DNA from: Cyanophora paradoxa
Lineage: Eukaryota > Glaucocystophyceae > Cyanophorales > Cyanophoraceae
NCBI GenBank assembly: GCA_004431415.1
Contig: QPMI01000603.1
Coordinates: 1-64,000, forward strand
Direction of reading: 5' to 3'
DNA: 64,000 nt
Program-made: the position numbers and the translations under genes
In this document: one piece after another, positions 1 to 12,160 of the stretch
How positions within the stretch are numbered: the stretch's first letter is position 1
Layout: every line of letters begins with the position of its first letter
Notes under the pieces: model-generated
What the model was told of the DNA's origin: nothing
The model's input: the letters and a program-made list of their open reading frames with translations, nothing else
Databases searched by the model: none

Positions 1-225
1 CGATTGATCGCATCTGCGCGGGCAGCAGACTCCAGGCTTCGATGCCCGCGGTTTTAGCGTGATAGCAACGCCAGAACAGCGGCTCGGCGCGGGGGTGCGG
101 GGGACCATGTCACCCAGCACGAGTTCCGCAGCGACGAGACGCGGCATCGAGGGCCTCGCTCGCCGCATCGCCGCCGGATATGATCATCAAGTTCGCTTCG
201 TGGGGAAGGTGCACTCGCTTCGCAG

Positions 226-3200
226 GGAGATCATCCAACGTTGCTCTGTCTCACGACCGCGCACGTGCAGATCCAGCCACACGGCGAGTCACGCCGCGAT
301 CCGCCCTCCGGCCGCCCGCGTGACGCGCTTGCGCAGGAATCTTCCTCGCCCTCGAGCGGGGGACGCTGCGGGTGGCGTACATCAGCGCCAACGGGGGCCG
401 CCTGGCGGGCGGGGCGGGCGGCGAGCTGGAGGCGGCGGGGCTGCTGGGGAAGCCGGCGCGGGCGCTGCTGGCGGAGGCCTCGTGGCCCCTCGTGGAGGAG
501 GCCCTCGCCCTGCCCCCCGACGAGCTCCGCCTGGCGCGCCCGCCCCGCGCCGCTCGGCTCCCTGCCCCTCCCCACCGCGCGGCGCCCCGCAGCTGACCGG
601 CGCGCCGCGCCCCGCAGGCGGCGCCGCTGCGGCTGCAAGCGGCGGATGGGAGCTGGTGGCACGCGACGGTGCGTGCGCAGCCGGCGCCGGGGCGAGCGGG
701 CGGGGGCGAGCGGGCGGGGGCGCGCGGGGGCAGATGTTCGCGCCGCGGGAGGGCCTGGTGGCGCTGGAGCTCGAGGAGGCGGGGGCGGGCGAGCCGGGGC
801 GGCTCTACGCCGTCATGCGGGAGATCCACGCGGCGACGGAGGCCTTCGCGGCGGCGCGCAGCGAGGAGGAGCTCTGCCGGCGCGCTCCCGAGCTGCTCCT
901 CCGCATCGCCCCGGGCCCCTTCCACCGCTGCATCCTCCTCGACTTCGACCCCGTGCGCCGCCCCCGCGCCCCGCAGCGAGCCGGCGCCGCCCGCCTCACG
1001 CTGTGCCGCCAGGACGGGAACGGGCGGATGCGGGCGGAGGCGGTGTCGGCGCCCGAGCACGCGCGCTTCGCGGACCTGCGCTTCCCCGCCTCGGACATCC
1101 CCGCCGTCGGCCGCGCCCTCTTCCGCCTCACCCGCGTCCGCATGATCAAGGACGTCCAAGCAGGTCCCCGCCGCCCCCACCCCCGCCCCCGCCGCCACCC
1201 GCCGCCCGCCCCGCGCCCCGCCCGACGCCCCGCCGCAGAGCAGAGCGCGATCCTGGGCCTGGACGAGCTGGGCGGGGAGGCGCTGGACCTCTCCGCGTCG
1301 CTGCTGCGGGCCCCGACGGCCTGCTGCAGCGAGTACCACAGCAACGTCGGCATCTACGGCTTCTGCCTGTGGCCCATCGAGGCGGCGGGGCCCGACGGCG
1401 AGCCCTACCTCTGGGGCCTCCTCAACCTCCACGCCTGCCGCCCCGGAGGCCAGCTCCTCGGTCCGCCCCCGCCCGCCCCGCCCCGTCGGTCTGGATGCGC
1501 GGCCGACGCGGGGGTCCCGGGCAGAGCTGGAGGTGCGGCACGCGCTGCTGCTGCTCGTGCAGGCCTTCCAGACGTCGCTGGCGCGCATCCACTCGGATGA
1601 GGCCCGCGCCACCGCCCGCGCCGCCAAGGCCGCCCTCACCGCCGTCCGCCCCCGCCCCGCCCGCGCCGCGCCCACGGGCCGACGCCGATGTCGCGGGGCG
1701 CCTGCACAGATGCTGGCGTCGGCGCGGGAGGAGGCCGGCGGGGCGGACGCCGGCGGCTTCCTGCGGGACGCCCTCCCCCGCCTCGCCACCCTCGTCCCCT
1801 CCCACGGCGGTCCGCCCCGCCCCGCCCCGCCCACCTCTCTTTCTGGCCGCTTACCCCGCGGGGGGCGGCAGCGTGCGCGGTCGTGGGCGGTGCGGTGCAC
1901 GCGTGGGGCCACGTGCCGAGCGAACGCGTGGTGCGCGCGGTGGCGGCCCGCGCGGCGGCGGCGCTGCTGCGGGGCCCCGGGGCGGACAGCGCCGCGGCGC
2001 CGGCGAGCCTGCAGACGGAGAGCCTGCGGGATTTGCTGTGGGAGGGCGAGGGGGGCCCGCCGGCCGGGGCGGAGGCGGCGGCGCTGGAGGCGGACCTGGC
2101 GGCGTGGGGCGGGGCGCTCCTCGTGCCGACCTCGCCCTCGGGGGACCTCCTCGCGTGGTTCCGCGAGGCGGAGGCGCAGAGCGTGACGTGGGCGGGGGCG
2201 CTCGAGGCCCGGAGCGCGCCCCTGGGGCAGCTCGCGCCCCTCACCCCCTGCAACTCCTTCAGCAGCTGGACCCAGATCCTCCGCGACCGCTGCCGCGCCT
2301 GGGAGGCCCGCCCCGCCCCACCCCGCCCGCCCCGCCCCGCCCCGCTGAGGCGGGGGCAGCGGGGGGCGGTGATGGCGGGGGAGAGCGCGGGGGCGGCGGT
2401 GGGCGAGCTGCTGCAGGTGGCGGAGCGGCTGCGGTCGCGGCGCGAGATCGACTCGCTGAACGAGCGGCTGCGCGGCTCGAACGCCGGCCTCGAGCGCGCG
2501 GCGGCCGAGCTGCGCACCCTCGTCGCCAACGCCCCCATCCCCGTCTTCGCCGTCGACCCCGAGCTCCGCGTCGCCGAGTGGAACCCCGCCTGCGAGCAGG
2601 TCCGGATCCGTCCCTCCAGGCGGCGCTCTCCGTGCCGGCGCCCGCCCGCCCGCCTCCGTGACACGCGCGCTCGTCCGCTCGCGGCAGGTCTTCGGCGTGC
2701 CGCGGGCCTCCATCCTCGCGCGGCCCTTCCTGGAGGCGCTGGTGCCGGGCCCGTACCGGGCGGCGGTGGGGGAGGCGGTGCGGCGGGCGATGGAGCAGCA
2801 GGCGACGCAGGAGTTCGAGGTCGCCCTGCTCCGCGGCGACGCCCCGCGCCCCGAGGCGGCCCCCGCCCCCGTGCCCCTCGCCATCTCCACCCCGGGGCCC
2901 GAGACCTTCTACTCGGTGCCCGTGCCCGCCCACCTCCTCACCCCGCCCTGCCCCGCCCCCTCCGCCTCCTCCCCGCGCGCCCCCGTCCCTCTCCGCCACT
3001 CCGCCGCCGCCGCCGCCGCCGCCGCCACGTCCCGCGCCTCCTCGGCCCACGCCTCCCCCTTCCTCCGGCCCCTGCCTCCGGGGCCGCCCGACGCCGCCGG
3101 CGCCGCCGCCGGCGAGACGCAGCTGCAGGAGGCGCCGAGCCCCGGGGCTCCGTCGCCGTCGCCGTCGGCGTCGCGGGGCGGGGGCACGCCGGCGCCGGCG

Positions 3201-6200
3201 GGGGAGCAGATGATGGAGGTCTTCGTGCGCGCCGCCGCCCGCGTCGACGCCGCCGGCCGCGTCACCGGCGCCGTCCTCGTGTCCGCCCCCGCCCGCCCGC
3301 CGGCCCCCTCCAGCCGCTGCCCTGCGCGCGTCTGACGGGGCGGGGCGGGGCGGGGCGCAGGTGCCAGGACCTGACGGCGCAGCGGGAGGTGACGCGGGTG
3401 CAGACGCGCCTCGCGGAGGCGGCCGCCGCCAACACCGCCAAGACCTTCTTCCTCGCCGCCCTCTCCCACGAGAGTCCGCCCGCCCCCGCCCCCGCCCGCG
3501 CCGCGCCGCCGGCCGAAGCTCACGGGGCCGCCGAGCAGTGCGGACGCCGCTGAACGGGCTGCTGGGGATGCTGCAGCTGGCGATGGAGGCGGGGCGGGCG
3601 GGGGGCGAGGCGGAGCGGGAGGAGTGCATCGCCAAGGCCATGTCCTCCGGCGAGTACCTCGCCGCCCTCATCGGCAACGGTCCGCCCCAGCCGCCCCCCG
3701 AGCGCCCCCCCTCCCCCGCCCCCTCACGCGCCCCCCGCAGTCCTGGACCTGTCGCTGATCGAAGCGGGCAAGCTGGTGCTCAAAGCGGAGCCCTTCTCGC
3801 TGCCCGCCCTCGTCCGCGTGCGCCCGCCCCGCCCCGCCCGCCCCGCCCCACCCCACCCCGCCCCGCCCCACCCCACCCGGGCCGGGGCCGACGGGGCGGG
3901 CGGTGCGGGGGCAGTCTGCGATCGCGCTGCTGGCGTCGAAGGCGGCGGAGAAGCGCCTCTCGGTCGCCGTCGCCCTCGCCGACGGCCTCCCCGCCTCCTT
4001 CCTCGGCGACCCCGACCGCGTCCGCCCGCCCCGCTCTGCCCTGCCCGCCCCGCCCCACACGCGCCTCACCGCCCCGCCCCGCCCCGCCCCGCAGCTCAAG
4101 CAGGTCCTCGTGAACCTCGTCTCCAACGGCGCGCCCCGCCCCGCCCGCCGCCCCGCTCCCTCCGCCGCGGGGCCGCTGAGGCGCGGGGCGGGCGGGCGCG
4201 CAGCGATCAAGTACTCGCACCGCGGGGAGATCCTCGTCCGCGTCGCCCCGGGGAGCCCCTCGACGCGCCGGGCCCCGGCCCGGGCGGCGCCGGCCCGGGG
4301 CCGCTGAACCTGCAGCCGCGGGGCGGGCCGGGGGCGGGCCGGGGCGGCGGGAAGCCGGCGGCGCCGCGGGCCCTCTCCGTCCGCTTCGAGGTCGTCGACC
4401 AGGGCGTCGGTCCGGCCCGCCCGCCGCTCCCCCCGCCCCGCGCTGCGACCCACCCCGGCACGTCGGGCCGCGCCGCGCTCACGCGGGGCCCGCTCCGCCC
4501 TGCCCTCGCAGGGGTGCGGGCGGAGGACCAGGAGCGCCTCTTCCAGCTCTTCGTGCGCCTCGGCAGCGGCCCCAGCCAGGAGGACCCCGGCGGCACCGGT
4601 GCCCCGCCCCACCCCGCCCCGCCCCGCCCGCTCCCGCGCAGCGCGCGCGCACACACACGCACTCACGCCCCGCCGCCCGCCGCCAGGCCTCGGGCTCGTC
4701 ATCTGCAAGGTGCGGGGGGGCGGGGCACGGGCCCGGCCCGACGCCTGCCCGCCGCTGGCTGAGGGGGCGGGGCGCAGAACCTGGTGGAGGTGATGGGCGG
4801 CCGCATCGGGGTCGCCTCCCGTGTCGGCGCCGGCTCCACCTTCTGGTCCGCCCTTCCCTTTCCTTCTGCCCACGCCCCGGTTTCGATGGCTCCGCACGTG
4901 CTCGCTGCAGGTTCACGGTGCAGCTCGAGCTGGGCCCCGCCTCCCGGAGGCCAGGCCGGAGGACGCCCCCGCCGCCGCGTTGGCGCGTGCGGGGCCGGCG
5001 GGGCGGGAGGCGGGGGCGGGGGCGGGGGCGGCGGAGGAGGCCGGCCCGGCGCGCGTCCTGATCGTCGAGGTGCGCGGCGCGGCGCGGCGGGCCGAATCGC
5101 GCTCGGCGGCTGGCTGCCTGTGTGCGGGCTGACGCGGGCGCTGCCGCGCGCGGGGCGGCGCAGGACAACGCGTTCAACCTGGAGGTCTGCCGGAAGATGC
5201 TCACCCGCGCCGGCCACGCCGTCGAGGCCGTGCGCGCCCTTAAGCTTCCTTCCGCCCCGCCCCGACCCGCCCCGCCCCCCCGCCCCTCCTCACCGGCCCG
5301 CAGGTGCTGAACGGGCTCCAGGCCGTGCGCCTCTACAGGGAGCGCCTCGGGCTGCCCCCGCCCTCCCCGCCCCTCTCCGGCGCCGACGGGCCCGCCCCCC
5401 CGCCGGCCCCGGCCCGGCCCCGGCCCCCGCGGGGGAGCGCCGGCCCTCCTTCGACGTCGTGCGCGGCGCCCCGCGCAGCGCGAGCGGCCCGACCCCTCTG
5501 ACCCCCCGCCCCAGATCCTCATGGACTGCGAGGTCCTGCCCCCCCCCCCCCCCCCCCCCCCACCTTTCCCCCCCCCCCCCCCCCCCCCCACCCCACCCCC
5601 GCCCCACACACACACACACACCCCGGCGCGCTTTCCCCCTCCCGCCCGCGCTCGGCTGACCGGGCGCCTCGCCGCCGGCTTTCTCTCACCAGATGCCGGT
5701 CATGGTGCGCGGCCCCGGTCCGGGGCGAGGCCGGTGTTGTCGCGGGGGCCTGACGGGGCAGCGGGGCCCGGCGGCAGGACGGACTGACTGCGACGCGGGA
5801 GATCCGCCGCGCGGAGGCGGAGGCGGAGGCGTCGTCTGCCAATGGCGGGGCCGGGGCGGGGCGTGTGCGGACGCCAGTGGTGGCGCTGACGGCGCACGCG
5901 CTGCTGGAGACACGGGCGAGCTGTCTGGAGGCGGGAATGGACTGCTACATGACCAAGCCCCTCAACCGCGCCGCTCTCCTCGACGCCGTCGCCCGCTTCA
6001 CCGCCCGCCGCCGGTGCCTGCACCCTCCGCCCTCGCGCCTCGACCCCGCCGCGGCGGCTCAGCGGCGGCATGCAGGCGCGGCGAGGCGATCGAGCCGGAG
6101 GGCTTCGGGCAGGGCCCCGCCGACCTCCACTCCCTCCGCGCCCTCGACGGCCCGCCCCGCCCCCGCCCCCGCCGCCCTCCGCCCCGCCCTGCCGCCACGG

Positions 6201-6718
6201 CTGAGGCGGGGGCGCAGCCGGCCCGGCGCTGATCGGCCCGCGCGTGGAGGTGGCCGAGGCGGCGCAGCGGGCCCCGGGCGCCGCCACGCCCCTCGTCCTC
6301 TCCCCGCCCCTCGCCGGCCGCCCCGGGCCCTCCTCTACATCTCCCGCGTCCGCCCCGCCCCGCCCCGGCCTCCGCATCCGACCGCCGCCGCCGCTGACGC
6401 CGGCGCCGCCGCAGGTGCGGGCCGGCGGGGCACGGGGCGGCGCGGGGCCCCTTCTCGGTCCTCGCCGCCGCCTCGGCGCGCAACAGCGGCCCCGCGGGGC
6501 CGCCGCCGTACGCGCTGCCCCCGCGGAGCTCGGCCCCGGCGCCGGGCCCCGACGCAACTCCTCCGGCGGGGCCGCCCACAGCGCCGGCGAAGAGGCACCG
6601 CGCCGGCCCCCGCGGTGCGGCCGCCTGCCCGCCGCCGCTGCGCTCCGCCCGCGCCGTGACGCCGCGCCGGCAGGGGGAGCCCGGGCCCGGCCCGAAGCGG
6701 CAGCGCACGGACGCCTGA
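226..6718 (+). CDS. Phytochrome hybrid histidine kinase (PAS-GAF-PHY-PAS-HK-REC), multi-exon
   Basis: A red/far-red type photoreceptor kinase split by many short GC-rich introns. Readable pieces in order: N-terminal phytochrome motif QIQPHG (about 265-283) joined across a GC-AG intron (284-336) to the PAS exon with VAYISANGG; a GAF domain from about 734, with RFPASDIPAVGRALFRL near 1081-1130 and LRAPTACCSEY, whose first Cys (1322-1324) aligns with the plant bilin-binding Cys; a PHY domain (about 1530-2310); a coiled coil and second PAS (about 2380-2870); an H-box whose His codon is 3467-3469 and which joins across intron 3474-3538 to read SHEMRTPLNG; an N-box near 4096; G boxes to about 4850; and a receiver domain with ILMDCE (Asp 5524-5526) and TKPLN (Lys 5955-5957). 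A Pro/Ala-rich tail with basic clusters KRHR and PKRQR ends at TGA 6716-6718. The true start and many exon borders are unresolved. The introns rule out a bacterial origin. Confidence 0.82.
5539..5622. repeat. Poly-C tract with CA microsatellite in an intron
   Basis: Two long runs of C separated by a few other bases are followed by about eight CA units. The tract lies between the receiver-domain exon ending in ILMDCE and the exon beginning near 5694, so it is intronic. Its exact length is likely to be unreliable in any assembly. Confidence 0.8.
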
Positions 6719-7555
6719 CCATCGCACCGGCGGCCGGCGCGCCTCCGCGGCTTCGAATTCGCCCTCGCGTCTTCGCGTGCACTTGCGCCTCCGAGGGCCC
6801 GCCGCGGGCCGCGACTGTGCACACCGAGTGCACGCACTTGGTGCCGTCACACTCTCTCACCGCGGCGGACGCCCTCGCGCCCCTTTTGTCCCTTCAAGCC
6901 TTTTCGCACCTTTTTCTTAGTCAGCTTTGCGATCGATTCTTATCGTTTCCCGAGGACTCTTCCCTCTGCTCGCGGAGTCCTCGAGTTTTACCGAATGTTC
7001 TGCTTCGCAGCAAACTTATTCTCTAGATCTTCCCTCGTGTCTTGATTTTTACCACCCTCTCTACGATATTCTGCCAATTGCAAGCCTACGGTCAAATGCA
7101 ATGTACTTCGTACGAATTCTCTTTGCATCTCGTATCCGGATCCAGTTATTCACATACAGCTTTTTGAATTTCGTGCAGAGTGTCTTGCATTCTTGATGCT
7201 GGATGTTACGTGGCTGTCAAACCGTGTACTTTCGTCAAATATTTCGGCCATATTGTTTTTGTGAATCATATTTCGGCCATAGCTAGATATAGGTGCTGAG
7301 GATCGATCCTCTTATATTATGCTATCTACGATCTATGCGGATGCCATGATGATAGGAGCAATGAAAAATATTTGTATATCACTCGTCATGTATTAATATT
7401 TGATCGCTCTTCTGTAGTTCTTCTTTTGCAGCGGCGTTTTTGAGTGTAAGAGTGTAATCATGGACTCAGGATTGCTGCATGGATCATCGGATTGCGGATG
7501 CCTGAATTCAGCACGGTCGGGAATCCCAATTTACGTACGCCAACTCGTCCGACCC

Positions 7556-7680
7556 CCCGCCCCCCCCGCCCTCCAGCGCCCCGCCGCGCCCCCGCCCTCC
7601 AGCGCCCCGCCGCGCCCCCGCCCTCCAGCGCCCACCCACCCGCGCCTTCCAGCGCCCCGCCTCCGCGCCCCGCCTCCGCC
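7556..7680. repeat. GC-rich minisatellite
   Basis: Imperfect tandem copies of a unit resembling CGCCCCCGCCCTCCAGCGCC, repeated about five times with drift toward the right end. The reading frames crossing it are low-complexity and not credible as proteins. Confidence 0.7.
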
Positions 7681-8287
7681 AGAGTAGTATGTATATATAG
7701 CCATTCACGGATCCGATCTCGGACTGCTGGATCAACTTCAATTTGAAACTGATCAGGAGTTCTTGGAAATTCGACCGTCGGACCTGGAATATTAATGAAT
7801 GGAAATGAATTCGAATCGAACAACCAGGCATGCGCGTGCTTATGGATTATCGATTTGAAGACCTGCAGAAGAGCTGTGGCGGCGCGGGCCGGGCTGCAGG
7901 GGTTTCGTCTGTCCGGTTCGGCTCGATCACACTAGGGGGAGCGATTGGCAAGAGACCGAAGCATTTAACACGAGCTAGTACGCCTCTTAATTGTTTTTAT
8001 AATGCATACTGGCATATCTGATGCTCAGTCTCTCGCGGACGCGGTACAAAATTTCCTAGATGTATGGTGATACAAAGACGACGAGGGAAAGCCGACTTTG
8101 CGGCGAGTTAGCCGAGCTAGCAGTGCGCCCGGCCGGCGTCGTATTTCCCCGGGGGGAGCGGGGGGGGCCTGGGCGGGCCTTGAGCTGGCTCGAGCAGTCG
8201 AGGGCTGAAGAGGGGGCCGGGGCCCGGCGGGGCGCAGCGACCTCCGAGGCTGATTTTTTTTCTGCAAACTTGAAAAGTGGACGTCGC

Positions 8288-8322
8288 ATTGATACACGTG
8301 CACCACGGCACATGTATCAATG
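8288..8322. repeat. Inverted repeat (hairpin)
   Basis: Arms of 15 bases, CATTGATACACGTGC and GCACATGTATCAATG, are separated by 6 bases and differ at one position. No gene end is recognised nearby, so a terminator role cannot be assigned. Confidence 0.6.
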
Positions 8323-8870
8323 TTCTACGTGACGTGCCCTTCCGACCGATCAACTATCTAGCCGAGGATGCTAGCTAGGTGCCGGCCATGTGTCGCTCAA
8401 TATGGGAGGTTCGCCTGAGTGGGGGAGCCGTGGTTTTCGGTGATAGCCGTAACCAGACCCGCGCACCCACCCCTTGATCAACTCCTCCATCCCTCATGAG
8501 CCCTGGAAGTGAGATGTCGATGTCTCGCAGTTCGCCGCCCTCCCTTGCCACCGCTCCTCCACCCCTTCTACTGCGCACTCCGCCTCCTTCTTCCTCCTCA
8601 CCTGCGCCCCAGGACCCCGATTAATCGGTGTCCCGTTTTGTCGAGGTGTCAAGGTTTTTTTGTCAGCGACCTCCGAGGCTGAGGCCAACTTTCGCGCGGC
8701 GAGGTTCTGACGGGAGACCAAAAATGGTTTTCATATATATCGGCTGATCTAGAATTTCTCGCGCCAGTCCCTCGCTGTGCTCCGCTTTAATTTCGGCTGA
8801 ACTTATATGGCGAATTCGCAGTTGTCGCTGCGCATGTAGCTGCCAGCTGCACTGCGGCAGGCCAAGGGCG

Positions 8871-8894
8871 ATAGCCTAGTAGCTACTAGGCTAT
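8871..8894. repeat. Perfect 24-bp palindrome
   Basis: The sequence from 8871 to 8894 equals its own reverse complement and is rich in CTAG. It lies just downstream of the small minus-strand gene (9069-9815). Confidence 0.7.
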
Positions 8895-9068
8895 AGGACA
8901 ACCCCCTAGGCCTGTCGTTATAGCTGGCCCATGTCCCCCACGCGCGGGTTCGCATGTGATTTCTCAGGAATGAAATTAAATCGACACGCGCAATCCAAAC
9001 GGCGGGGCGCGCATGCGCATGTACAGGGCGGTGTGTGGGTCCCGGTGTGGCCAGACGCGGCGAGGGGC

Positions 9069-9815
9069 TCAGAACGCGGCGTCGAGGCCGTCGGCTTCAC
9101 CGGCGAGGGCGGCGGCGTCGGCGGCGAGGTCCGCCTCGAGGAGGTCCAGCTCGTAGTCCGCCTGCATCTCGTAGGCCGCGGAGGAGTCGTCCCCGGACAC
9201 GAGCTCGCCCAAAGCCGGCGCCAGCAAGTTGAGCGCGCCGATGGCGCTCTGCTCGAAGCGCGCGTGCATGCGCGCGCGTCAAGGCGACGTCGACGAGATC
9301 GAGAGGCTGGGAAGGCTGGGAAGGAGACGCGGACCGAGACCTCGCTGTGGACCGCCGCCTGCTCGTCGGCGGAGAGGGCGCCGAAGGCCGCGAAGAGCGA
9401 CTCGGACACCTCGTCGATCTGCGCGCGCGCCGCGCAGGAATTCTTAGCTACATAGCACGTGGGTTTTGATGGTCGAAACGGAAGTGTTTAATTTTAAAAC
9501 GATATCTCTTTGATGGCGACACGCACGGTGGACTCGTCAACCTGATCGGGGAGACCAATGGACCCCACCAACTGTGCGTGCGCGAAGGCAGCAGGCAAAA
9601 GACGCCCACGCATCACAATCAGTCAAGCGCAGGTGTACGGGGCAATTGGAGGTTGAGGGGTTCGACGGCGCCGGCGTCGCGCGCGCGCGCACCGTAACGA
9701 GGTGCGGATACGTCTGCGCGAGGGACTCGTGGTTCTCCTGCACGTACTGGACCACGGCGCGCTGCTGCTCGGGAGTCCCGAGGAGGGCTTGGAGCTGACC
9801 AAGGCTGCCCGACAT
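9069..9815 (-). CDS. Small spliced host gene, function unknown
   Basis: Three coding blocks on the minus strand fit a short spliced gene. Exon 1 starts at ATG 9813-9815 (MSGSLGQLQALLGTPEQQ) and runs to LVT, where a GTGCGC donor follows near 9694. An acceptor CGCGCAG near 9432 opens exon 2 in phase (IDEVSESLFAAFGALSADE). A GTCTCG donor after HSE and an acceptor near 9262 lead to exon 3 (SAIGALNLLAPALGEL), ending DGLDAAF with a stop at 9069. The product would be about 130 aa, acidic, Leu/Ala-rich and predicted helical, with no motif I recognise. Donor and acceptor style matches the phytochrome introns. Intron 2 borders are uncertain. Confidence 0.5.
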
Positions 9816-10128
9816 GCTTCCTGCTATCGCTGGTTTCTGTCAAAGTGTTGACCGTTTTGATCTGACGATCGGCGGCTACGTAAACTAGGCTATATATATA
9901 GCTATATAGCTAGCGCTGCAGCGCAGCCGCAACCGCAATAGATTCGCGTCGTCTCGAGCTCGCGATCGCAGCGCTACGTATACTACGCTAGCGCAAATTT
10001 GAATAATAAAGCTGCACAATGCAATTGCAAACGCCGCGGTGCAACAACAGCAATAATAATATACGTTGACTCGGATCATGATGCCCGGCCTTGACGTTAA
10101 CATGCAATCCGATGATCGAAGGGCGAGC

Positions 10129-10199
10129 CAGCTCGAGCTCGAGCCAGCTCGCTCCAGCCTCGAGCCCGCTCGAGCTCGAGCCGGCTCGAGCCAGCCTAC
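10129..10199. repeat. Short GAGCTCGAGCC-type repeats
   Basis: Repeated and partly palindromic variants of GCTCGAGC with SacI/XhoI-like cores (GAGCTC, CTCGAG) fill this stretch. No gene is associated with it. Confidence 0.65.
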
Positions 10200-11639
10200 G
10201 GGGGGGTACCCCATGGCCGGTCCTTGGCCTCTAGCTAGCTAGCTCGTGCGGATACATGCAGAATGTATATGTTACAGAATAGAGCTCAGCGGCTCGAGGC
10301 AGGCTGCAGGAATTATGTGGCACAATTTAAGTTGTGCCACAGTACTAGTGGTGGCCGGACGGTTGGTCTAGATCTAGTTCTTGCAATTGATGGTATACGT
10401 ATATACGTATCTCTAGCAGAGTCTAGCTCGAAAGAGCTCTTTTTCGTGTCTGTCGTCTTCGAATTCTGTCGACGTCCTGAGATCCGCTCTGTCTGGTTCA
10501 CTTATCATATCGGATCTGCTCGAGCTCGGTCTGGTTCGCTTCTCGTCTCTTTTCGATCTGCCTCTAGATCTGTGCCTTTCCTCTTTTATTGTCGATTTTG
10601 GCTTTTGGTTTTGTCTTGTTTCGTGCTTTATAATTTTGTCTTAGTTATTTTGCTTCTTTTGTCTCTGTGTCCCCTGGGGAGCCCCCGGCCCACAGTGCTG
10701 GCCATGGTGTCTAGAGACTGTGGCCCGGCGGCCGGGCGCGGTAATTCACCAAAAACAAAACTCTAGATCTAGCTATATATAGCTACTAGTACTGTAAACG
10801 TACGAATATATATATCCGCCAGCGTTTAATTTCGACTATATTCGCCAGACCCTAGGCCTTGCGTTGTCGAATATTTGACGCTGGCGAACTGAGCCTTCGC
10901 ACAGAAAAAGGGGTACGAGCGATTGCCCCGTCTATGGCGAAGGTCGCGGCGTGGCCCGCGTGGGCCGCGTGGCGAAATCAAGATGCTGGCGGACTAATTT
11001 TCGAAAGGATTTTCGGGTTTTGTCGAATTAAAGTGCTGGCGGATATTAGTACGTGTACAGTAGTTCCTTCGTAAATTCTCGGGAATGGGCTTAAGCTTGG
11101 AGCCTTGGACAGCCTTGGAGCCTTGGACGTTTTCTTTTCAGGCGCCGGAACTTCGGAACTTGCCGCGCCCGGATCGGAAGGCCCGGATGATGGGCCGGAT
11201 CGGGCCGAACCGGCCGCGGCCGGAACGGCGGCCCCCTCAGGGCCTCGGCCGGGGGGGGGGGGGGGGGGCCGGGGGCGGCCGCCGGCCGGCGGCCGGCCGG
11301 CGACCGGGTTCCGGGGGGTTCGAATCATTTTTCAAGCGCCGGATGCCGATATGTTTGGCGCGGCCTTCATGCCCAGCTGATCATAACTCAAGTGACGCAT
11401 CTGGAGTTCAGACGCCGTGACGCAAAATTTGACAAAAACCATTTTTCAGGCTTCGGATGCCGTTTTTGACGCGGCCTTCAGGAGCGTGATCCACGGTCCA
11501 TCATCCTGGATTCATCCACCGTGCCTCTGCCTCGGCCTCCAACTTGGCAACTTAAATTAGGCTCCAAGTACCGTAGTACAGTACAAAGTTACGCGATTGG
11601 CAAAACATCTGACAAAAAAAACAATCCGGCGGCGGACGC

Positions 11640-11851
11640 CGCCGTCACGCCGGACGGGCGGCGCGTGAAAAATGTTTCGAGCCCCCGCTAGACGAAAACT
11701 CTGACAAAAAAACCATCCGGCGCCGGACGGGCGGCGCCTGAAAAATGTTTCGAGCCCCCGCTAGACGAAAAATCTGAAGAAAAAAAACCATCCGGCGCCG
11801 GACGGCCCGGGGACGGGCGGCGCCTGAAAAATGTTTCGAGCCCCCCGCCTG
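11640..11851. repeat. Tandem repeat, three copies of about 75-85 bp
   Basis: The phrase GAAAAATGTTTCGAGCCCCC recurs near 11666, 11740 and 11826, each time preceded by CGGACGGGCGGCGC and, between copies, by CTAGACGAAAA and a poly-A run before CCATCCGGCGCC. The copies differ by small insertions. Confidence 0.75.
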
Positions 11852-12154
11852 CCAGGCTGAAACAACTGCAGCTGTTTTTCTCGCTTGCCTTTTCTTCCTA
11901 TAGCTACGAGGGCCCGGGGGACCGGCGGGGGTCCGACGGTCGACGAGTCCATATATACACGAGTTGATATACACATATATACACGAGGGCGCCGCCGGCA
12001 GTTGATATATACACGAGTGGGATCGCGCCGAGCTCCAGTGCCTCCTAAGAGCCCTTCTCCATTTTCCTGGGTATTTAAGCAGCGATCAGACCCCGAGGCA
12101 GTCAGTCAGGCAGCTTCTTCAAGTCGCCGAGCCTCGGAGTCGCCGGGTTCGTAG

Positions 12155-12160
12155 CGCGTC
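12155..12160. other. Target site duplication, outer element, left
   Basis: CGCGTC immediately precedes the left end of the outer element and recurs immediately after its right end (51019-51024). Six bases is the size expected for Polinton/PLV DDE integrases. Confidence 0.85.

Larger units (their letters stand above)
6719..9068. other. Host intergenic region without a recognisable gene
   Basis: After the phytochrome stop the DNA becomes mixed in composition. No reading frame here resembles a known protein or shows coherent exon structure. It holds a GC-rich minisatellite (7556-7680), a hairpin (8288-8322), a 24-bp palindrome (8871-8894) and a short phrase (CAGCGACCTCCGAGGCTGA) that occurs near 8237 and again near 8664. 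Confidence 0.6.
9816..12154. other. Host intergenic region with repeats, no gene recognised
   Basis: No protein is recognisable. The region carries GAGCTCGAGCC repeats (10129-10199), a poly-G run near 11250-11268, two related phrases around 11321-11360 and 11440-11485, and tandem copies of a unit of about 75-85 bp (11640-11851). It runs directly into the viral integration site. Confidence 0.6.

Noticed and set aside
59-2890. Long overlapping open frames in all six frames of the GC-rich phytochrome region
   Set aside because: High GC makes stop codons rare. Only the frame switching at GT/GC-AG borders gives recognisable domains; the others are Arg/Pro/Ala low-complexity.
10263-10766. A 167-codon plus-strand frame with hydrophobic stretches in host DNA
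   Set aside because: No domain, no homologous pattern and no splice context; its composition follows a T-rich low-complexity tract.
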